Source: Pseudomonadales bacterium (GTDB lineage Bacteria; Pseudomonadota; Gammaproteobacteria; Pseudomonadales; Azotimanducaceae). Taken from it: DNA of 64,000 nt. Numbering within the stretch: the stretch's first letter is position 1; the number at the start of each line of letters is the position of its first letter. Under the pieces are notes generated by a model. The model was not told where the DNA came from. It did no database searches and saw nothing but the letters and a program-made list of their open reading frames with translations. A program made the translations under genes and the position numbers. Positions 51,614 to 61,012 of this stretch are shown one piece after another. The stretch covers positions 310,001 to 374,000 of the forward strand of contig JAWKZN010000001.1 of the NCBI GenBank assembly GCA_041395945.1. The letters run 5' to 3'.

Positions 51614-52816
51614 ATGCAACTCAGAGATATCGAGGAAGCACGACGCACCATCGCCGGCCAGGTTCTGGTAACTCCCCTGATGCGTTCGGAAACCCTTTCC
51701 AGACTGACCGGTGCTGAACTCTCGCTCAAATTCGAGAACCTGCAGTTCACCGCATCGTTCAAGGAGCGCGGTGCTCTCAACTGCCTGCGCAAGCTCACCG
51801 CCAGCGAGCGCAGACAGGGCGTGATCGCGATGAGCGCGGGCAATCATGCCCAGGCGCTCGCCTATCACGGCCAGCGCCTCGGTGTGCCTACGTGCATCGT
51901 CATGCCGCGATTCACGCCGAATGCCAAGGTGGAGCAGACGCGGGTGTTCGGTGCCGATGTGCATCTGCATGGTGCCCAGTTCGACGAGGCCCGTGAGTAT
52001 GCCTACCGACTGGCAACCGAACGGAACCTGACGCTGGTCCATCCCTATGACGATCCCCGGGTGATTGCCGGTCAGGGTACGGTGGGACTGGAAATTCTTG
52101 AACAGATGCCCGATGTGGAGTGCATCGTGGTGCCGGTGGGTGGCGGTGGTCTGATCAGCGGCATTGCCACAGCTGTGAAAGCACTGGCCCCCCGGGTCGA
52201 GATCATCGGCGTTCAGGTGCGCCGCTTTGCCGCTGCCTACAATGCTTTTCACAATGTCGCGGAAACACCTTCTCTGCAGGGTACGGTCGCTGAAGGTATT
52301 GCTGTCAAAACCCCCGGCACCCACACACTGCCTGTAATCCGCCGACTGGTGGATGATGTACTGCTGGTGGGTGAGGAACAGGTCGAGCAGGCGGTGTTCA
52401 CTCTGCTGGAGATCGAGAAAACCGTGGTGGAAGGTGCGGGCGCGGTCGGTCTGGCGGCAGTCCGGGCCAGTCCTGAACGGTTCGCCGGTCGCAGGACCCT
52501 GCTGGTGCTGTCCGGCGGCAACATAGACATGATGATTCTGGCAACCGTACTGCAGCGCGGCATGGTGCGCAGCGGCAGGCTGGTGCGTCTGAAAGTGGAG
52601 ATTCCCGACGTGCCGGGAGCACTCGGCCAGCTCACCCAGATTCTCGGTGAGCTGGACAGCAACATCGTCGACATCGTGCACCAGCGGGCTTTCGGTGGTT
52701 CATCGGTGCGGGCGACCCTGGTGGAACTGTCACTACAGATGCGTGGCGAGGAGCAGGTAGATCAGGTCGTCACCGGGTTGCAGGCGCGCGGCTACGATGT
52801 GTCTCTGGTCCGCTGA
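51614..52816 (+). CDS. ilvA: Threonine ammonia-lyase with ACT domain
   Basis: PLP-dependent enzyme of 400 residues that deaminates threonine (or serine) to 2-oxobutyrate. The PLP lysine is Lys50 in TASFKERGA, the glycine loop is VPVGGGGLISG, and a C-terminal ACT domain (about residues 325-400, VRLKVEIPDVPGALGQLTQ) suggests amino-acid feedback control. Length matches the biosynthetic short IlvA/catabolic TdcB-with-ACT class. The isoleucine role is inferred from fold and the gene symbol is by family. Confidence 0.88.
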   Translation: MQLRDIEEARRTIAGQVLVTPLMRSETLSRLTGAELSLKFENLQFTASFKERGALNCLRKLTASERRQGVIAMSAGNHAQALAYHGQRLGVPTCIVMPRFTPNAKVEQTRVFGADVHLHGAQFDEAREYAYRLATERNLTLVHPYDDPRVIAGQGTVGLEILEQMPDVECIVVPVGGGGLISGIATAVKALAPRVEIIGVQVRRFAAAYNAFHNVAETPSLQGTVAEGIAVKTPGTHTLPVIRRLVDDVLLVGEEQVEQAVFTLLEIEKTVVEGAGAVGLAAVRASPERFAGRRTLLVLSGGNIDMMILATVLQRGMVRSGRLVRLKVEIPDVPGALGQLTQILGELDSNIVDIVHQRAFGGSSVRATLVELSLQMRGEEQVDQVVTGLQARGYDVSLVR

Positions 52817-52856
52817 CCGCCTGCACGGCGCGCGGTGGTCAGCGCCGCCCCGCAGT

Positions 52857-55800
52857 TCAGGACGCCAGTTTTCGCGCAGGCAGTGGAATCGGGTCTGAAC
52901 CGGCCCCGGCGACGGTCACCTGGACGTTTTCGCCGCTGCGCTGGATACGCATGTAAAGCGCCGGCACTGTGTAGAGGGCAAGGATGGCGGATCCGGCAAC
53001 GCCTCCAGCGATGGCGGTGGCCAGCGGTGGCCAGAAAGTGCCTCCGAATATGATCAGGGGCAGGAAACCGCCGATGGTAGTGACAGTCGTCGAGATGATG
53101 TGGCGTGTTGCGTCCACCACCACTTCTTCTGCGGCCTGCAGATTATTCCCGCTCGCGGCGGGTTCCGCTTTGAGTGCAGAGATCACGATGATCGCACCGT
53201 TGATCGCGAGTCCAACCATGCCCAGGGTGCCGATCAGGGCCTGAAAGCCGAAGGGCCAGCCGAACAGTCTCACACCGAACAGCGCAAGGCCGGAACTCAG
53301 CAGCGCGACCAGTCCGATGATGCACGCCTGCCGGAAGGAATTGAGTGAAAGTATCACTACTGCTGCCATCGCCACCGCGAAGAGGATGAATACGGACAGC
53401 AGATTGCTCATGGACTCGGTGCGCTCCTCTTCCTCGCCACCGATCTCCAGTCGGAAACCGGCGGGCAGCGACAGGGGAGCCGCCGCCAGCCGCTCCCGGA
53501 ATTCGGCCATCACGCCTGCGGGCAATACAAATGGCGTGAGATACCCTTCCACGATGCTCACCCGCTCACCCTGGTAGCGCTGAATGCCGGATGCTCCCGG
53601 TTCCAGTTGCCAGCGACCGAGCTGATCCAGCGGCACGCTGCCTCCCGTGGCCGAGGGTATGGGCAGGGTTTCCAGTTCGTCGACATCGTCCCGCGCACTG
53701 TTACCGATCCGTACCCGCACCTTCAGTTCCGTGCTGCCTTCCTGGACCGTGCCGGCATGAATGCCGAGCAGCGTATCGTTCAGCAGACCCGGCAGATCAC
53801 CCGTGCGCATGCCGGCAGCTGCCAGCGAATTTTCCCGGGGATGGAAAACCAGTTTCGGCTCGGAAGCCGAGAGGCTGGCCTGGGTATAGGTCACATCCTC
53901 CAGGCTGCTGAGGATCAGGCGTACCTCATCGGAGAGCACACGCAGCGTGTTGAGATCCGGACCGACCAGGCGCATTTCGATGGGTGCATTGAAGGGCGGA
54001 CCCTGTTCGAAGGGCAGGGCCAGAATGCGGGCTTCCGGCAGTGCACGGCTGAGTTTCTTCTGCAGCCGGGGCAGCAGCCGCCGGGTCTCGCCGGGTGAAT
54101 GGGTGTCGACCCAGGCCGCAGCAAAACTCGCAATGCCATCATTCTGGGTGAGCACGTTGTAGTAGACCCTGGGTGTGCCTTCTCCGATCGTCCAGTGGGT
54201 GTCCACCACTTCGGGTTCGGCACGGACAAGCGCGTCGACGAGTTCCACGACCCGGCGGGTTTCCCAGATGCTGGCATGGGAAGGCATGGACAGCTGCAGC
54301 TGAAACTGATTGCGATCCACGGGCGGGAAGAACTGCTGTGTCAGGGTGGGCGCAAGCAGAAAGCCGATCAGCGGCAACAGGCAGCCGGCGGCGACGCCGA
54401 GCCAGGGCCGTGCGAGGGTCGCGCGGATCGAACGCCGGTAGGTGCGCAGCAGCACCACATTGCTGTAGCCGTTCTGCCACCAGCCGCCGTCCTTCCGGGC
54501 AGGCCAGCGCTGCTCGAGAAAACTGGCGATGGCCGGCACCACGGTCATCGCGAGAAAGTAGGAACTCGAAACTGCGAGCACCACGGAGAGCCCGATCGTA
54601 CCGGTGAAATCTCCGATGCCGCCCGGCGCCATCGCGATGGTGAGAAAGGCGAATACCGTAGTGAGCGTGGAGGCCCCCAGAGGAATGCGGAGATGACGCA
54701 GACTGAGGTCTATGGCGGCCGCAATCTCATGGCCGCGGCTGCGATTGAGCTTGTAGTCCTCGACAACCACGATGGCATTGTCGATGAGCAGGCCCAGGGA
54801 GATGATCAGTCCGGTCACGGACATCTGGTGCAGGGGGACATCCATGAGGTTCATGAAACCGAGGACCATCGCGCCGGACAGGGGCAGGGCGATACCCACG
54901 GTGAGTGCGGAGCGCACCCCCATGAACCAGATGAGGGTCACCATCACAATCACCAGGGCGGAGAGCAGATTCAGGAGCAGGGTATCCATCCGCTCGCTGG
55001 TGTAGTCGTTCTGGTTGTAGATCACCTCGGCGCGGATGCCGGCCGGCAGGCGGGAAGTGAACTGCGCCACTTCCTGCAGCGCGCGCTCAATCCACACACC
55101 AATCTGGCCATCGGGTTCCATGGTCGCGGTGACCATGACGGTTCTGGTGTCGCCATGAAAAGCCAGTGTGCGGGGGGGATCCACCTGGTATTTCCGCACT
55201 TCGCCCAGATCACCAACCCGGAGTATTCTGCCGGAATCTGTCTCCTTGAGGGGAATGCCGGCGATGCGCTCGGGCGTGTCGAGTTCCGCGTCCACTTCGA
55301 TGATGAGGTCGGACAGACTCGATCGGAGCCGCCCCGCCGAAGCCTTGGTGTCCGCTCGACCGACTACCGCTGCCATCTGGGCCGCAGTGAGTCCTGCTGC
55401 GGTCAACTGGTAAGGGTCCACGGAAATCAGGATTTCTTCCTCAGACTCTCCATGTACATCTGTTTCTTTGGTGCCGGGAAGATTGGCGAGGCGTATTTCC
55501 AGTGCGGCCGCCAGCCGGGAGAGGATGCTCATTTCGATGGCATCGCCGTCCTCCCGGGACAGTGCAACGACGATGGTGGAGGCAAGCGGTGCGCGCATCT
55601 CCAGCAGCGGTACGGCAGTGGCTCCGGGCAGAGTCGCATGGACCTCGGCGAGTTTGTCGCGCACTTCGGACCAGACGATGTCGTTTTCACCGGGACCGAC
55701 ATGGTCATAGAGTTCTATGCCGATGAGGGAGTACCCGATACGCGAGTGGGAATCGAGGGTACGTATCTCCGGGATTTCCCTGAGTTTCGTCTCGATCGGC

Positions 55801-55985
55801 TCGGTCACGAGGGATTCGACCCGCTCAGCGCTGGAGCCCGGCAGGAAAGTGGACACGCTGGCCCAGCGCTCCGTCATGGTCGGATCTTCCTGGCGTGCCA
55901 GGGAGGAAAGCGCGAGCGCGCCAATGAGGAGGACGAAAATTACGGTCAACGCCGACAGGCGTGGATTGGTATAGAAGGCGCCCAT
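52857..55985 (-). CDS. RND efflux permease
   Basis: Inner-membrane pump of 1042 residues with the RND duplicated layout: helix 1 (LSALTVIFVLLIGALALSSL), a large periplasmic loop, the helix-4 segment LGLLIDNAIVVVEDYKL, and a second half with LGMVGLAINGAIIVIS. In AcrB the helix-4 site is DD and a Lys lies in the second half; here one Asp is kept (IDN) and the Lys position reads Asn, so proton coupling differs from AcrB. Start at 55985 shares one base with the stop of the fusion-protein gene (TGATG). No outer-membrane factor gene is adjacent. Confidence 0.9.
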   Translation of the reverse strand: MGAFYTNPRLSALTVIFVLLIGALALSSLARQEDPTMTERWASVSTFLPGSSAERVESLVTEPIETKLREIPEIRTLDSHSRIGYSLIGIELYDHVGPGENDIVWSEVRDKLAEVHATLPGATAVPLLEMRAPLASTIVVALSREDGDAIEMSILSRLAAALEIRLANLPGTKETDVHGESEEEILISVDPYQLTAAGLTAAQMAAVVGRADTKASAGRLRSSLSDLIIEVDAELDTPERIAGIPLKETDSGRILRVGDLGEVRKYQVDPPRTLAFHGDTRTVMVTATMEPDGQIGVWIERALQEVAQFTSRLPAGIRAEVIYNQNDYTSERMDTLLLNLLSALVIVMVTLIWFMGVRSALTVGIALPLSGAMVLGFMNLMDVPLHQMSVTGLIISLGLLIDNAIVVVEDYKLNRSRGHEIAAAIDLSLRHLRIPLGASTLTTVFAFLTIAMAPGGIGDFTGTIGLSVVLAVSSSYFLAMTVVPAIASFLEQRWPARKDGGWWQNGYSNVVLLRTYRRSIRATLARPWLGVAAGCLLPLIGFLLAPTLTQQFFPPVDRNQFQLQLSMPSHASIWETRRVVELVDALVRAEPEVVDTHWTIGEGTPRVYYNVLTQNDGIASFAAAWVDTHSPGETRRLLPRLQKKLSRALPEARILALPFEQGPPFNAPIEMRLVGPDLNTLRVLSDEVRLILSSLEDVTYTQASLSASEPKLVFHPRENSLAAAGMRTGDLPGLLNDTLLGIHAGTVQEGSTELKVRVRIGNSARDDVDELETLPIPSATGGSVPLDQLGRWQLEPGASGIQRYQGERVSIVEGYLTPFVLPAGVMAEFRERLAAAPLSLPAGFRLEIGGEEEERTESMSNLLSVFILFAVAMAAVVILSLNSFRQACIIGLVALLSSGLALFGVRLFGWPFGFQALIGTLGMVGLAINGAIIVISALKAEPAASGNNLQAAEEVVVDATRHIISTTVTTIGGFLPLIIFGGTFWPPLATAIAGGVAGSAILALYTVPALYMRIQRSGENVQVTVAGAGSDPIPLPARKLAS

Positions 55986-57106
55986 CAGTCGCCTTCGACG
56001 ACCTGCACTGTCTGCCCGGGCACGATCCGCTGCACACCGGTGCTTACGATCTGCTCTCCGTTGTTCAGGGTGCCTCGCACATAGGCGCGATCGGACTCGG
56101 TGTGGATGATCTCGACCAGCCGATTCTCCACGGCGGAATCCGCGTTGATCACGAACACCGCCCACAGGCCGCGCTCGTTCTGAGTCAGCGCAGTGAGCGG
56201 GAGCCAGAAACCCGGGGTGACTACGGTGGCATCGAGCCTGAGTTCGACCACGGATCCGGGCGGAATCGGGCTGTCCGGGATGTCGAAAACCGCGGTCATG
56301 GTGCGACTCGATGGGTCGACTTCCGGAAGTACCGATTTCAGTTCGGCCCGGAAGTCCTGGTGTTCCCAGCTCACGCGGTGTTCAGCCGCGACCCGGAGTT
56401 GGGCGGCGACAACTTCAGGTATGCCGACATGGGCCTCGATGTGTCCGCTCTCAATCAGACGCAGAACTGCCTGACCCGGCAGCACCTGGGTGCCTTCGTC
56501 CATGTAACGGGCCTGTATGGTCCCGGCAAATGGCGCCAGAATCCGGGACTCCTGCAGATTGATCCGGGCCGCGTGCAGAGCCGCCTTAGCACGCAGCAGA
56601 TTTGCCCGGGCGACATCCGACTGGGCATTCTTCGCTCTCAGTGTCAGCTGTTGCTCGTCGTAAGCCTGCAGCGAGACGTGTCCGGTCTCCGCGAGGCTGC
56701 GGAAGCGTGCTTCGGTCTGCCGTGCCAGCTGACTCTCGGCCTCCAGGGCAACCAGATTCGCGCTGGCAAGCAGGACTTCGGCATTGGCCTGTTCCCGTTG
56801 TGCTTCGAGGCTGGCGGTGTCGAGCAGGGCGAGCAGGGCACCGGCCTCCACCTGCTGGCCGATATCCACGTCGATCCGGCTCAACTGACCCCCTTGACGG
56901 AATCCCAGTTCCGAAGCACGGGCGGCGACCGCCCGGCCGGCATAGGAGCGTGTCGCGCTGTAGCTGCTGGTATGTTCGATGCGCAGGGCGGATACAGAGG
57001 TTTCCGCCTGTATGAGGCAGGTTGGCGTGAGCGTCAGTGCCAGGACGAGGAGCAGGGCCGCGGCGGGACGGGCAGGACGGGTAATGCCCTGTACGGATGT
57101 ATACAT
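55985..57106 (-). CDS. RND periplasmic adaptor (HlyD/MFP)
   Basis: Membrane-fusion protein of about 373 residues from the ATG at 57106 (MYTSVQGITRPARPAAA); in-frame ATGs at 57115 and 57154 are alternatives and no clear Shine-Dalgarno decides. A signal-like helix (AALLLVLALTLTPTCLIQAE) is followed by the lipoyl half (RASELGFRQGGQLSRIDVDIGQQVEAG), a helical hairpin (REQANAEVLLASANLVALE) and the barrel half ARYMDEGTQVLPGQAV. A palindrome overlaps the chosen start codon. It is followed by the RND pump and diverges from a TetR gene. Confidence 0.88.
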   Translation of the reverse strand: MYTSVQGITRPARPAAALLLVLALTLTPTCLIQAETSVSALRIEHTSSYSATRSYAGRAVAARASELGFRQGGQLSRIDVDIGQQVEAGALLALLDTASLEAQREQANAEVLLASANLVALEAESQLARQTEARFRSLAETGHVSLQAYDEQQLTLRAKNAQSDVARANLLRAKAALHAARINLQESRILAPFAGTIQARYMDEGTQVLPGQAVLRLIESGHIEAHVGIPEVVAAQLRVAAEHRVSWEHQDFRAELKSVLPEVDPSSRTMTAVFDIPDSPIPPGSVVELRLDATVVTPGFWLPLTALTQNERGLWAVFVINADSAVENRLVEIIHTESDRAYVRGTLNNGEQIVSTGVQRIVPGQTVQVVEGD

Positions 57107-57143
57107 CGTTAACATATGCGGCGATACTAACGGGGATGTTAGC
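57096..57143. promoter_or_regulatory. Palindromic operator candidates between RND adaptor and TetR
   Basis: The 47-bp divergent gap and adaptor start hold three dyads: GATGTATACATC (57096-57107, perfect 12-bp palindrome over the adaptor ATG), the arms GTTAACAT (57108-57115) and ATGTTAGC (57136-57143), complementary at 7/8, and CTAAC-N6-GTTAG (57127-57142). They are good candidates for binding of the adjacent TetR. Confidence 0.5.
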
Positions 57144-57152
57144 GATGTCAAC

Positions 57153-57809
57153 ATGACAGCAGACTCGAACGACAGCTATCACCACGGCGATCTGGCGGTG
57201 ACGCTCATGGATCTTGCCCTGGCAAGGATCTCAGCGGAGGGCACCGAACGGCTCAGTCTGCGCGGCCTGGCCCGTGAGGCGGGTGTCTCCCCTGCAGCCC
57301 CCTATCGACATTTTCCCTCCAAGCGCTGTCTGCTCGCAGCGCTGGCGACCCGGGGTTTTCGCGAATTACTGAGCCGGGTGCAGGCACACGAACGTCTCAG
57401 CGAGGATCTGGAGGAGCGTCTGCTGAATCTGGGCAGGGCCTACATCGGATTCGCCCTCGACCGTCCGACAACTTACCAGATCATGTTCGGCACGATCGTG
57501 GATGACTTTTCTGCCTATGCCGATCTTGCCGCAGCTGCGGAAGCGGCCTACGCACCCGTGCTGGCTGCGATGGCAGCGCTGATTGAGCGGTATCCGCATT
57601 GGCAGATGACGCCCGTTCAGCTGGGTGGTGTCACCTGGGCGGCCGTCCATGGCATCGCATCGCTGGTCCTGTTTCGAACCGGGTCTGCGGATCAGTCAAA
57701 CCAGCGGCTTACCACCCGTTCACTCGATGCGCTGCAGGCCGATACGGACGCTGCACTGCGACTGCTGATGCAGGGTGTACTGCATCCGCCGGGCATCGTT
57801 CACGCCTGA
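57153..57809 (+). CDS. TetR family regulator of the RND pump, WHG C-terminus
   Basis: Repressor of 218 residues with the N-terminal HTH LSLRGLAREAGVSPAAPYRHF and a C-terminal domain containing VTWAAVHGIASLVL, typical of the TetR_C_33/WHG class. It diverges from the RND adaptor gene with overlapping dyads between them and probably represses the pump until a ligand binds. The ATG at 57153 is in a CATG shared with an adaptor-frame ATG on the other strand. It ends 4 nt before the convergent LLM gene. Confidence 0.88.
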   Translation: MTADSNDSYHHGDLAVTLMDLALARISAEGTERLSLRGLAREAGVSPAAPYRHFPSKRCLLAALATRGFRELLSRVQAHERLSEDLEERLLNLGRAYIGFALDRPTTYQIMFGTIVDDFSAYADLAAAAEAAYAPVLAAMAALIERYPHWQMTPVQLGGVTWAAVHGIASLVLFRTGSADQSNQRLTTRSLDALQADTDAALRLLMQGVLHPPGIVHA

Positions 57810-57813
57810 TGCT

Positions 57814-58671
57814 CTATTGCCGCATCCGTTGTGCCAGTTCCGCAAGATTGTCGAGCATGGGCAGGATGTCTGCTTCCGGTTTGGGTGGCAGTGAAAACAC
57901 CAGCTCATCGAATCCCTGATCGATGCGGCCTTTGAGCTGTTCCGGGTCGACTGGTGCGCCGAACAGCGCCAGATCCAGATCCTTCACGCTGCGTCCCTTC
58001 GCCGCCAGGGCAGCTTCCAGGCGCGGCATGTTGCCTGAACCCAGGCCGCCAATCGGCATCCAGCCATCGGCGTAGTCGGCGATGCGATCGAATACCCATT
58101 TCGAATTGGCGCCGATCCAGATCGGCGGGCCGCCGGACTGCACCGGTTTGGGCCAGGACCAGATGGGATCGAAATCGACGTGTTCGCCATGGAACTCGGC
58201 CGCGTCCTGGCTCCAGATTGCCTTCATGGCGAGCACTTTCTCACGCACGATCTGCCAGCGTTTGGGGTAACTGGCGCCGTGATTCTCCATCTCTTCCCGG
58301 TTCCAGCCGGCGCCGATGCCCAGAATCACTCTGCCGCCGGAGATCACATCGAGAGAGGCGACTTCCTTGGCCAGTGTGATGGGATCCCGTTCGATCACCA
58401 GGCAGATGGCCGTGCCGAGACGGATTCTGCTGGTAACCGCCGCGCACGCACCCAGCGCAACGAAGGGGTCGTGGGTGTGCCAGTACATCTCGGGCAGGTC
58501 GCCGCCGCCGGGAAAGGGTGTTGCCCTGGATGTGGGAATATGGGTGTGCTCGGGGAAGAAGAGGCTGTCGAGACCACGCTCTTCAACCGCCTTCGCCAGA
58601 GCCACCGGCTGGATCGCATAGTCGGTGGGGAACATTGTCACACCGAAGGCCGGCCGTTCGGAAAATGCCAT
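57814..58671 (-). CDS. LLM class flavin-dependent oxidoreductase (F420-type)
   Basis: Luciferase-like TIM-barrel oxidoreductase of 285 residues: SLFFPEHTHIPTSR, RIRLGTAICLVIERDPITLAKEVASLD, GGRVILGIGAGWNREEMENHG and PIWIGANSKWVFDRIADYADGW. This is the LLM class often annotated as F420-dependent, and FMN use cannot be excluded because no F420 gene is in the window. Start at 58671 (MAFSERPAFG), since the upstream residues do not match. It diverges from the carboxymuconolactone-decarboxylase-like gene. Confidence 0.85.
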   Translation of the reverse strand: MAFSERPAFGVTMFPTDYAIQPVALAKAVEERGLDSLFFPEHTHIPTSRATPFPGGGDLPEMYWHTHDPFVALGACAAVTSRIRLGTAICLVIERDPITLAKEVASLDVISGGRVILGIGAGWNREEMENHGASYPKRWQIVREKVLAMKAIWSQDAAEFHGEHVDFDPIWSWPKPVQSGGPPIWIGANSKWVFDRIADYADGWMPIGGLGSGNMPRLEAALAAKGRSVKDLDLALFGAPVDPEQLKGRIDQGFDELVFSLPPKPEADILPMLDNLAELAQRMRQ

Positions 58672-58835
58672 GTACTGTGTCCGTATACAGAGGTTGGTCG
58701 AGCTTATCTCATCCGTCCTCGCGGAGGCGACCGCTCTCGGAATCACGGGCTGGCCACAGTCTCGGTATGGATCCGGATTCAGCGGGATTGTGTTAGCGTG
58801 ATGGGCAATTGCCATGGAATCTGAAGGGGAAACTG

Positions 58836-59390
58836 ATGCGCCTGAAAGCACCGCGAATCAAACCACTGGAAGCGGATGACTGGGACGAAGGAGCAGCGGC
58901 TCTTATGCAGCCGTTTGTCGAACGCGGAGACGTCCTGAACATATTCAAGACGCTGGCCAATCATCCTGCGCTGGCGAAACGGTGGATGGTGTTCGCCAAC
59001 CACATTCTGGGCAAGTCGACACTGCCTGTGCGTGAGCGGGAACTGATCATTCTGCGGATCGGCTACCTGTGCCAGTCAGGGTACGAATGGGGACAGCATG
59101 TACTGATCGCGCGCCGGGAGGGCATGACCGATGCGGAAATCCGGCTGGCGCAAACCGGCCCTGACACTAAGGGAATATCCGAGCTGGATCGGGCGCTGCT
59201 GCTGGCGACCGACGAACTGCACGCAGACGCCCACGTCAGCGACGCAACCTGGACTCTGCTCAACAGGCATCTGAGTGTGCAGCAGATGATGGATGTGGTC
59301 TTTACAGTCGGCCAGTACAACCTGGTATCCATGGCTTTGAACAGTTTCGGCGTGCAGCCGGACAAGGGGCTGCCCGGATGGGACGTCTAG
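58836..59390 (+). CDS. Carboxymuconolactone decarboxylase-family protein
   Basis: AhpD/CMD-fold protein of 184 residues: NIFKTLANHPALAKRWMVFANHIL, VRERELIILRIGYLCQSGYEWGQHV and SVQQMMDVVFTVGQYNLVSM. The AhpD CxxC is not present (CQSGYEW holds a single Cys), so peroxidase activity is unlikely; YEWxxH types act in degradation of ring compounds or are uncharacterised. GGGGA about 8 nt upstream supports 58836 over the ATG at 58809. It overlaps the SDR gene by 13 nt. Confidence 0.85.
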   Translation: MRLKAPRIKPLEADDWDEGAAALMQPFVERGDVLNIFKTLANHPALAKRWMVFANHILGKSTLPVRERELIILRIGYLCQSGYEWGQHVLIARREGMTDAEIRLAQTGPDTKGISELDRALLLATDELHADAHVSDATWTLLNRHLSVQQMMDVVFTVGQYNLVSMALNSFGVQPDKGLPGWDV

Positions 59391-60172
59391 CAGAAAAGAT
59401 CGCGGTGGTGGTGGGCGCCGGACAGACACCGGGAGCCACTATCGGAAATGGCAGAGCAACCGCACTCCGGTTTGCGCAGGAAGGGGCCACCGTCGTCTGT
59501 GTTGACCGCAATGCCGGTTCGGCAGAGGAAACACTGGCAATGATCCGGGAAGAGGGCGGAAAGGGTTGTGTCTTCGAACTCGATGCCACCCGTGAACCGG
59601 CCTGTCAGAGTCTGATTGCAGACTGTGTTGATCGGTACGGACGCATCGACGTTCTGCATAACAATATCGGCATTGGTGCAGGTGACAGCGGGATCACCAG
59701 TATGTCCGAGGAAGCCTGGCAGCGGATCTTCTCGACCAACCTCACAGCGATAATGTTTCTGTGTAAACACGCGGTTCCCGTCATGCGCTCCCGGAAAAGC
59801 GGTGTGATCACCAACATTTCCTCCGTTGCCGCCGTCTGCTCCGTGGGCATAGTGGCTTATAAGACCTCCAAGGCGGCGCTCAACGCCTATACACACGCGC
59901 TGGCGATGGGGAATGCCCGGTTCGGCATCCGCGCCAATGTCATCATGCCGGGCCTGATCGAGACGCCGATGGCGATCGAAGGCAATGTGGCGGCAGGTGC
60001 TGATCGGGAAGAACTGATCCGACGCCGCAACGCTTCGGTGCCCCTTGCCGGCGGCATGGGCAGTGCCTGGGATGTCGCCAACGCCGCTCTGTTCCTGGCC
60101 TCGGATGAAGCCCGCTTCATCACCGGGGTAAACCTGCCGGTGGACGGTGGGCAGGCTGCGAGAATTGGCTGA
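59378..60172 (+). CDS. Short-chain dehydrogenase/reductase with expanded glycine loop
   Basis: SDR of 264 residues: Rossmann loop VVVGAGQTPGATIGNGRATA (longer than the usual TGxxxGIG), HNNIGIGAGD, catalytic ISSVAAVCSVGIVAYKTSKAA (Ser and Tyr-x3-Lys) and the C-terminal GVNLPVDGGQ. Predicted NAD(P)-linked oxidation of a hydroxyl or reduction of a ketone. It overlaps the carboxymuconolactone-decarboxylase-like gene by 13 nt, so they are co-translated. Confidence 0.88.
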   Translation: MGRLAEKIAVVVGAGQTPGATIGNGRATALRFAQEGATVVCVDRNAGSAEETLAMIREEGGKGCVFELDATREPACQSLIADCVDRYGRIDVLHNNIGIGAGDSGITSMSEEAWQRIFSTNLTAIMFLCKHAVPVMRSRKSGVITNISSVAAVCSVGIVAYKTSKAALNAYTHALAMGNARFGIRANVIMPGLIETPMAIEGNVAAGADREELIRRRNASVPLAGGMGSAWDVANAALFLASDEARFITGVNLPVDGGQAARIG

Positions 60173-60528
60173 ACGGCGGAAACGGGCACTTTTTAGCTCC
60201 GGTAGGAATATTGAACGAGTTTTTAATATATTTTTTTATAAATTTGAATGTGTAACTGCAGCAGTTTCTGAGTCTCAGGTATGCAATAACTGTTTGTAAA
60301 ACAAGGTAATAGGGCTCATGGGGGAGCCGGGCTTGTGCTGCTCAGACTGCTTCTGGACGAAGAAAAGTGTGGAAAAGCCGCCGGAATTGTCACGAAGCGT
60401 AACAAACCGGTTGACTGGATTGGACTGAAGTTAGAGTATTCGGGCATAACAAAAAAAGATGGGCGCTTCAGAGCGAGAAGTTGCCGGAATTTATTGCTCA
60501 ATCGCTTAACAGGGGGTGGAACGGGCGT
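60173..60528. other. AT-rich 356-bp intergenic region
   Basis: The gap after the SDR is noticeably AT-rich at its start (a run of T and A around 60210-60245) in an otherwise GC-rich window. A weak promoter-like pair, TTGACT and GAGTAT about 17 nt apart, lies near 60408-60436. I find no convincing gene; the 71-residue frame at 60335-60550 lacks support. The region probably ends SDR transcription and starts the membrane-protein gene. Confidence 0.4.
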
Positions 60529-60939
60529 ATGCAGTACATACATGGTCTGATCGGTTGCGCACTGCTGCTGTTTGCGCTGATGCACGTGCCGCATCCGACA
60601 CCCTTTGTCTGGGTTCCCTATGCACTGGGGGCCACGCTCGCCTTTCTGACACTGCGACAGGAAATCCGCGAATCCGTCTCGCTGGTACTGGCGATCACCA
60701 CCACCGCACTCATGTTCTTCTTCTTCGCCGGCTTCTTTGTCGTGGTCCCGAAGCTGGCCGCTGACTGGTATATGCATCAGCGTGGCTGGGCTGCCGTCTG
60801 TCTGATCCTCAGTGCCTTCATGATGATCCCCGTGCTCTCCGATTACAGCTGTCGGCTCAAGGCCGAGTGCCGTGAAGCCCGGCAGGCTCGCCGTCATGCC
60901 TTCTTCTCTGTGCCGAGTCATATCCGCAACCAGAGCTGA
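60529..60939 (+). CDS. Small four-helix membrane protein
   Basis: Membrane protein of 136 residues with about four hydrophobic helices (LIGCALLLFALMHV, PYALGATLAFLTL, SLVLAITTTALMFFFFAGFFVVVP, WAAVCLILSAFMMIPVL) and a basic, histidine-bearing tail. No family recognised. Start at 60529 with AGGGGG upstream; a TTG at 60481 is a weaker option. Its 3' end is followed by 73 nt and then the CitE-like gene. Confidence 0.65.
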   Translation: MQYIHGLIGCALLLFALMHVPHPTPFVWVPYALGATLAFLTLRQEIRESVSLVLAITTTALMFFFFAGFFVVVPKLAADWYMHQRGWAAVCLILSAFMMIPVLSDYSCRLKAECREARQARRHAFFSVPSHIRNQS

Positions 60940-61012
60940 TCTGTGTGTGCACCTGCGTCCTGGTGTGTGCACCCGCGTTCCTGACTGATCCTGCTGTGAT
61001 ACAGAAATTCAG

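Noticed and set aside
54099..56084. Long open frame of about 660 codons on the plus strand opposite the RND genes
   Set aside because: It is antisense to clearly homologous RND and adaptor genes, is rich in His/Gly/Arg and has no family motif, as expected for a GC-rich shadow frame.
60335..60550. 71-codon frame as a small gene
   Set aside because: No ribosome-binding site or motif, and it overlaps the better-supported membrane-protein start.
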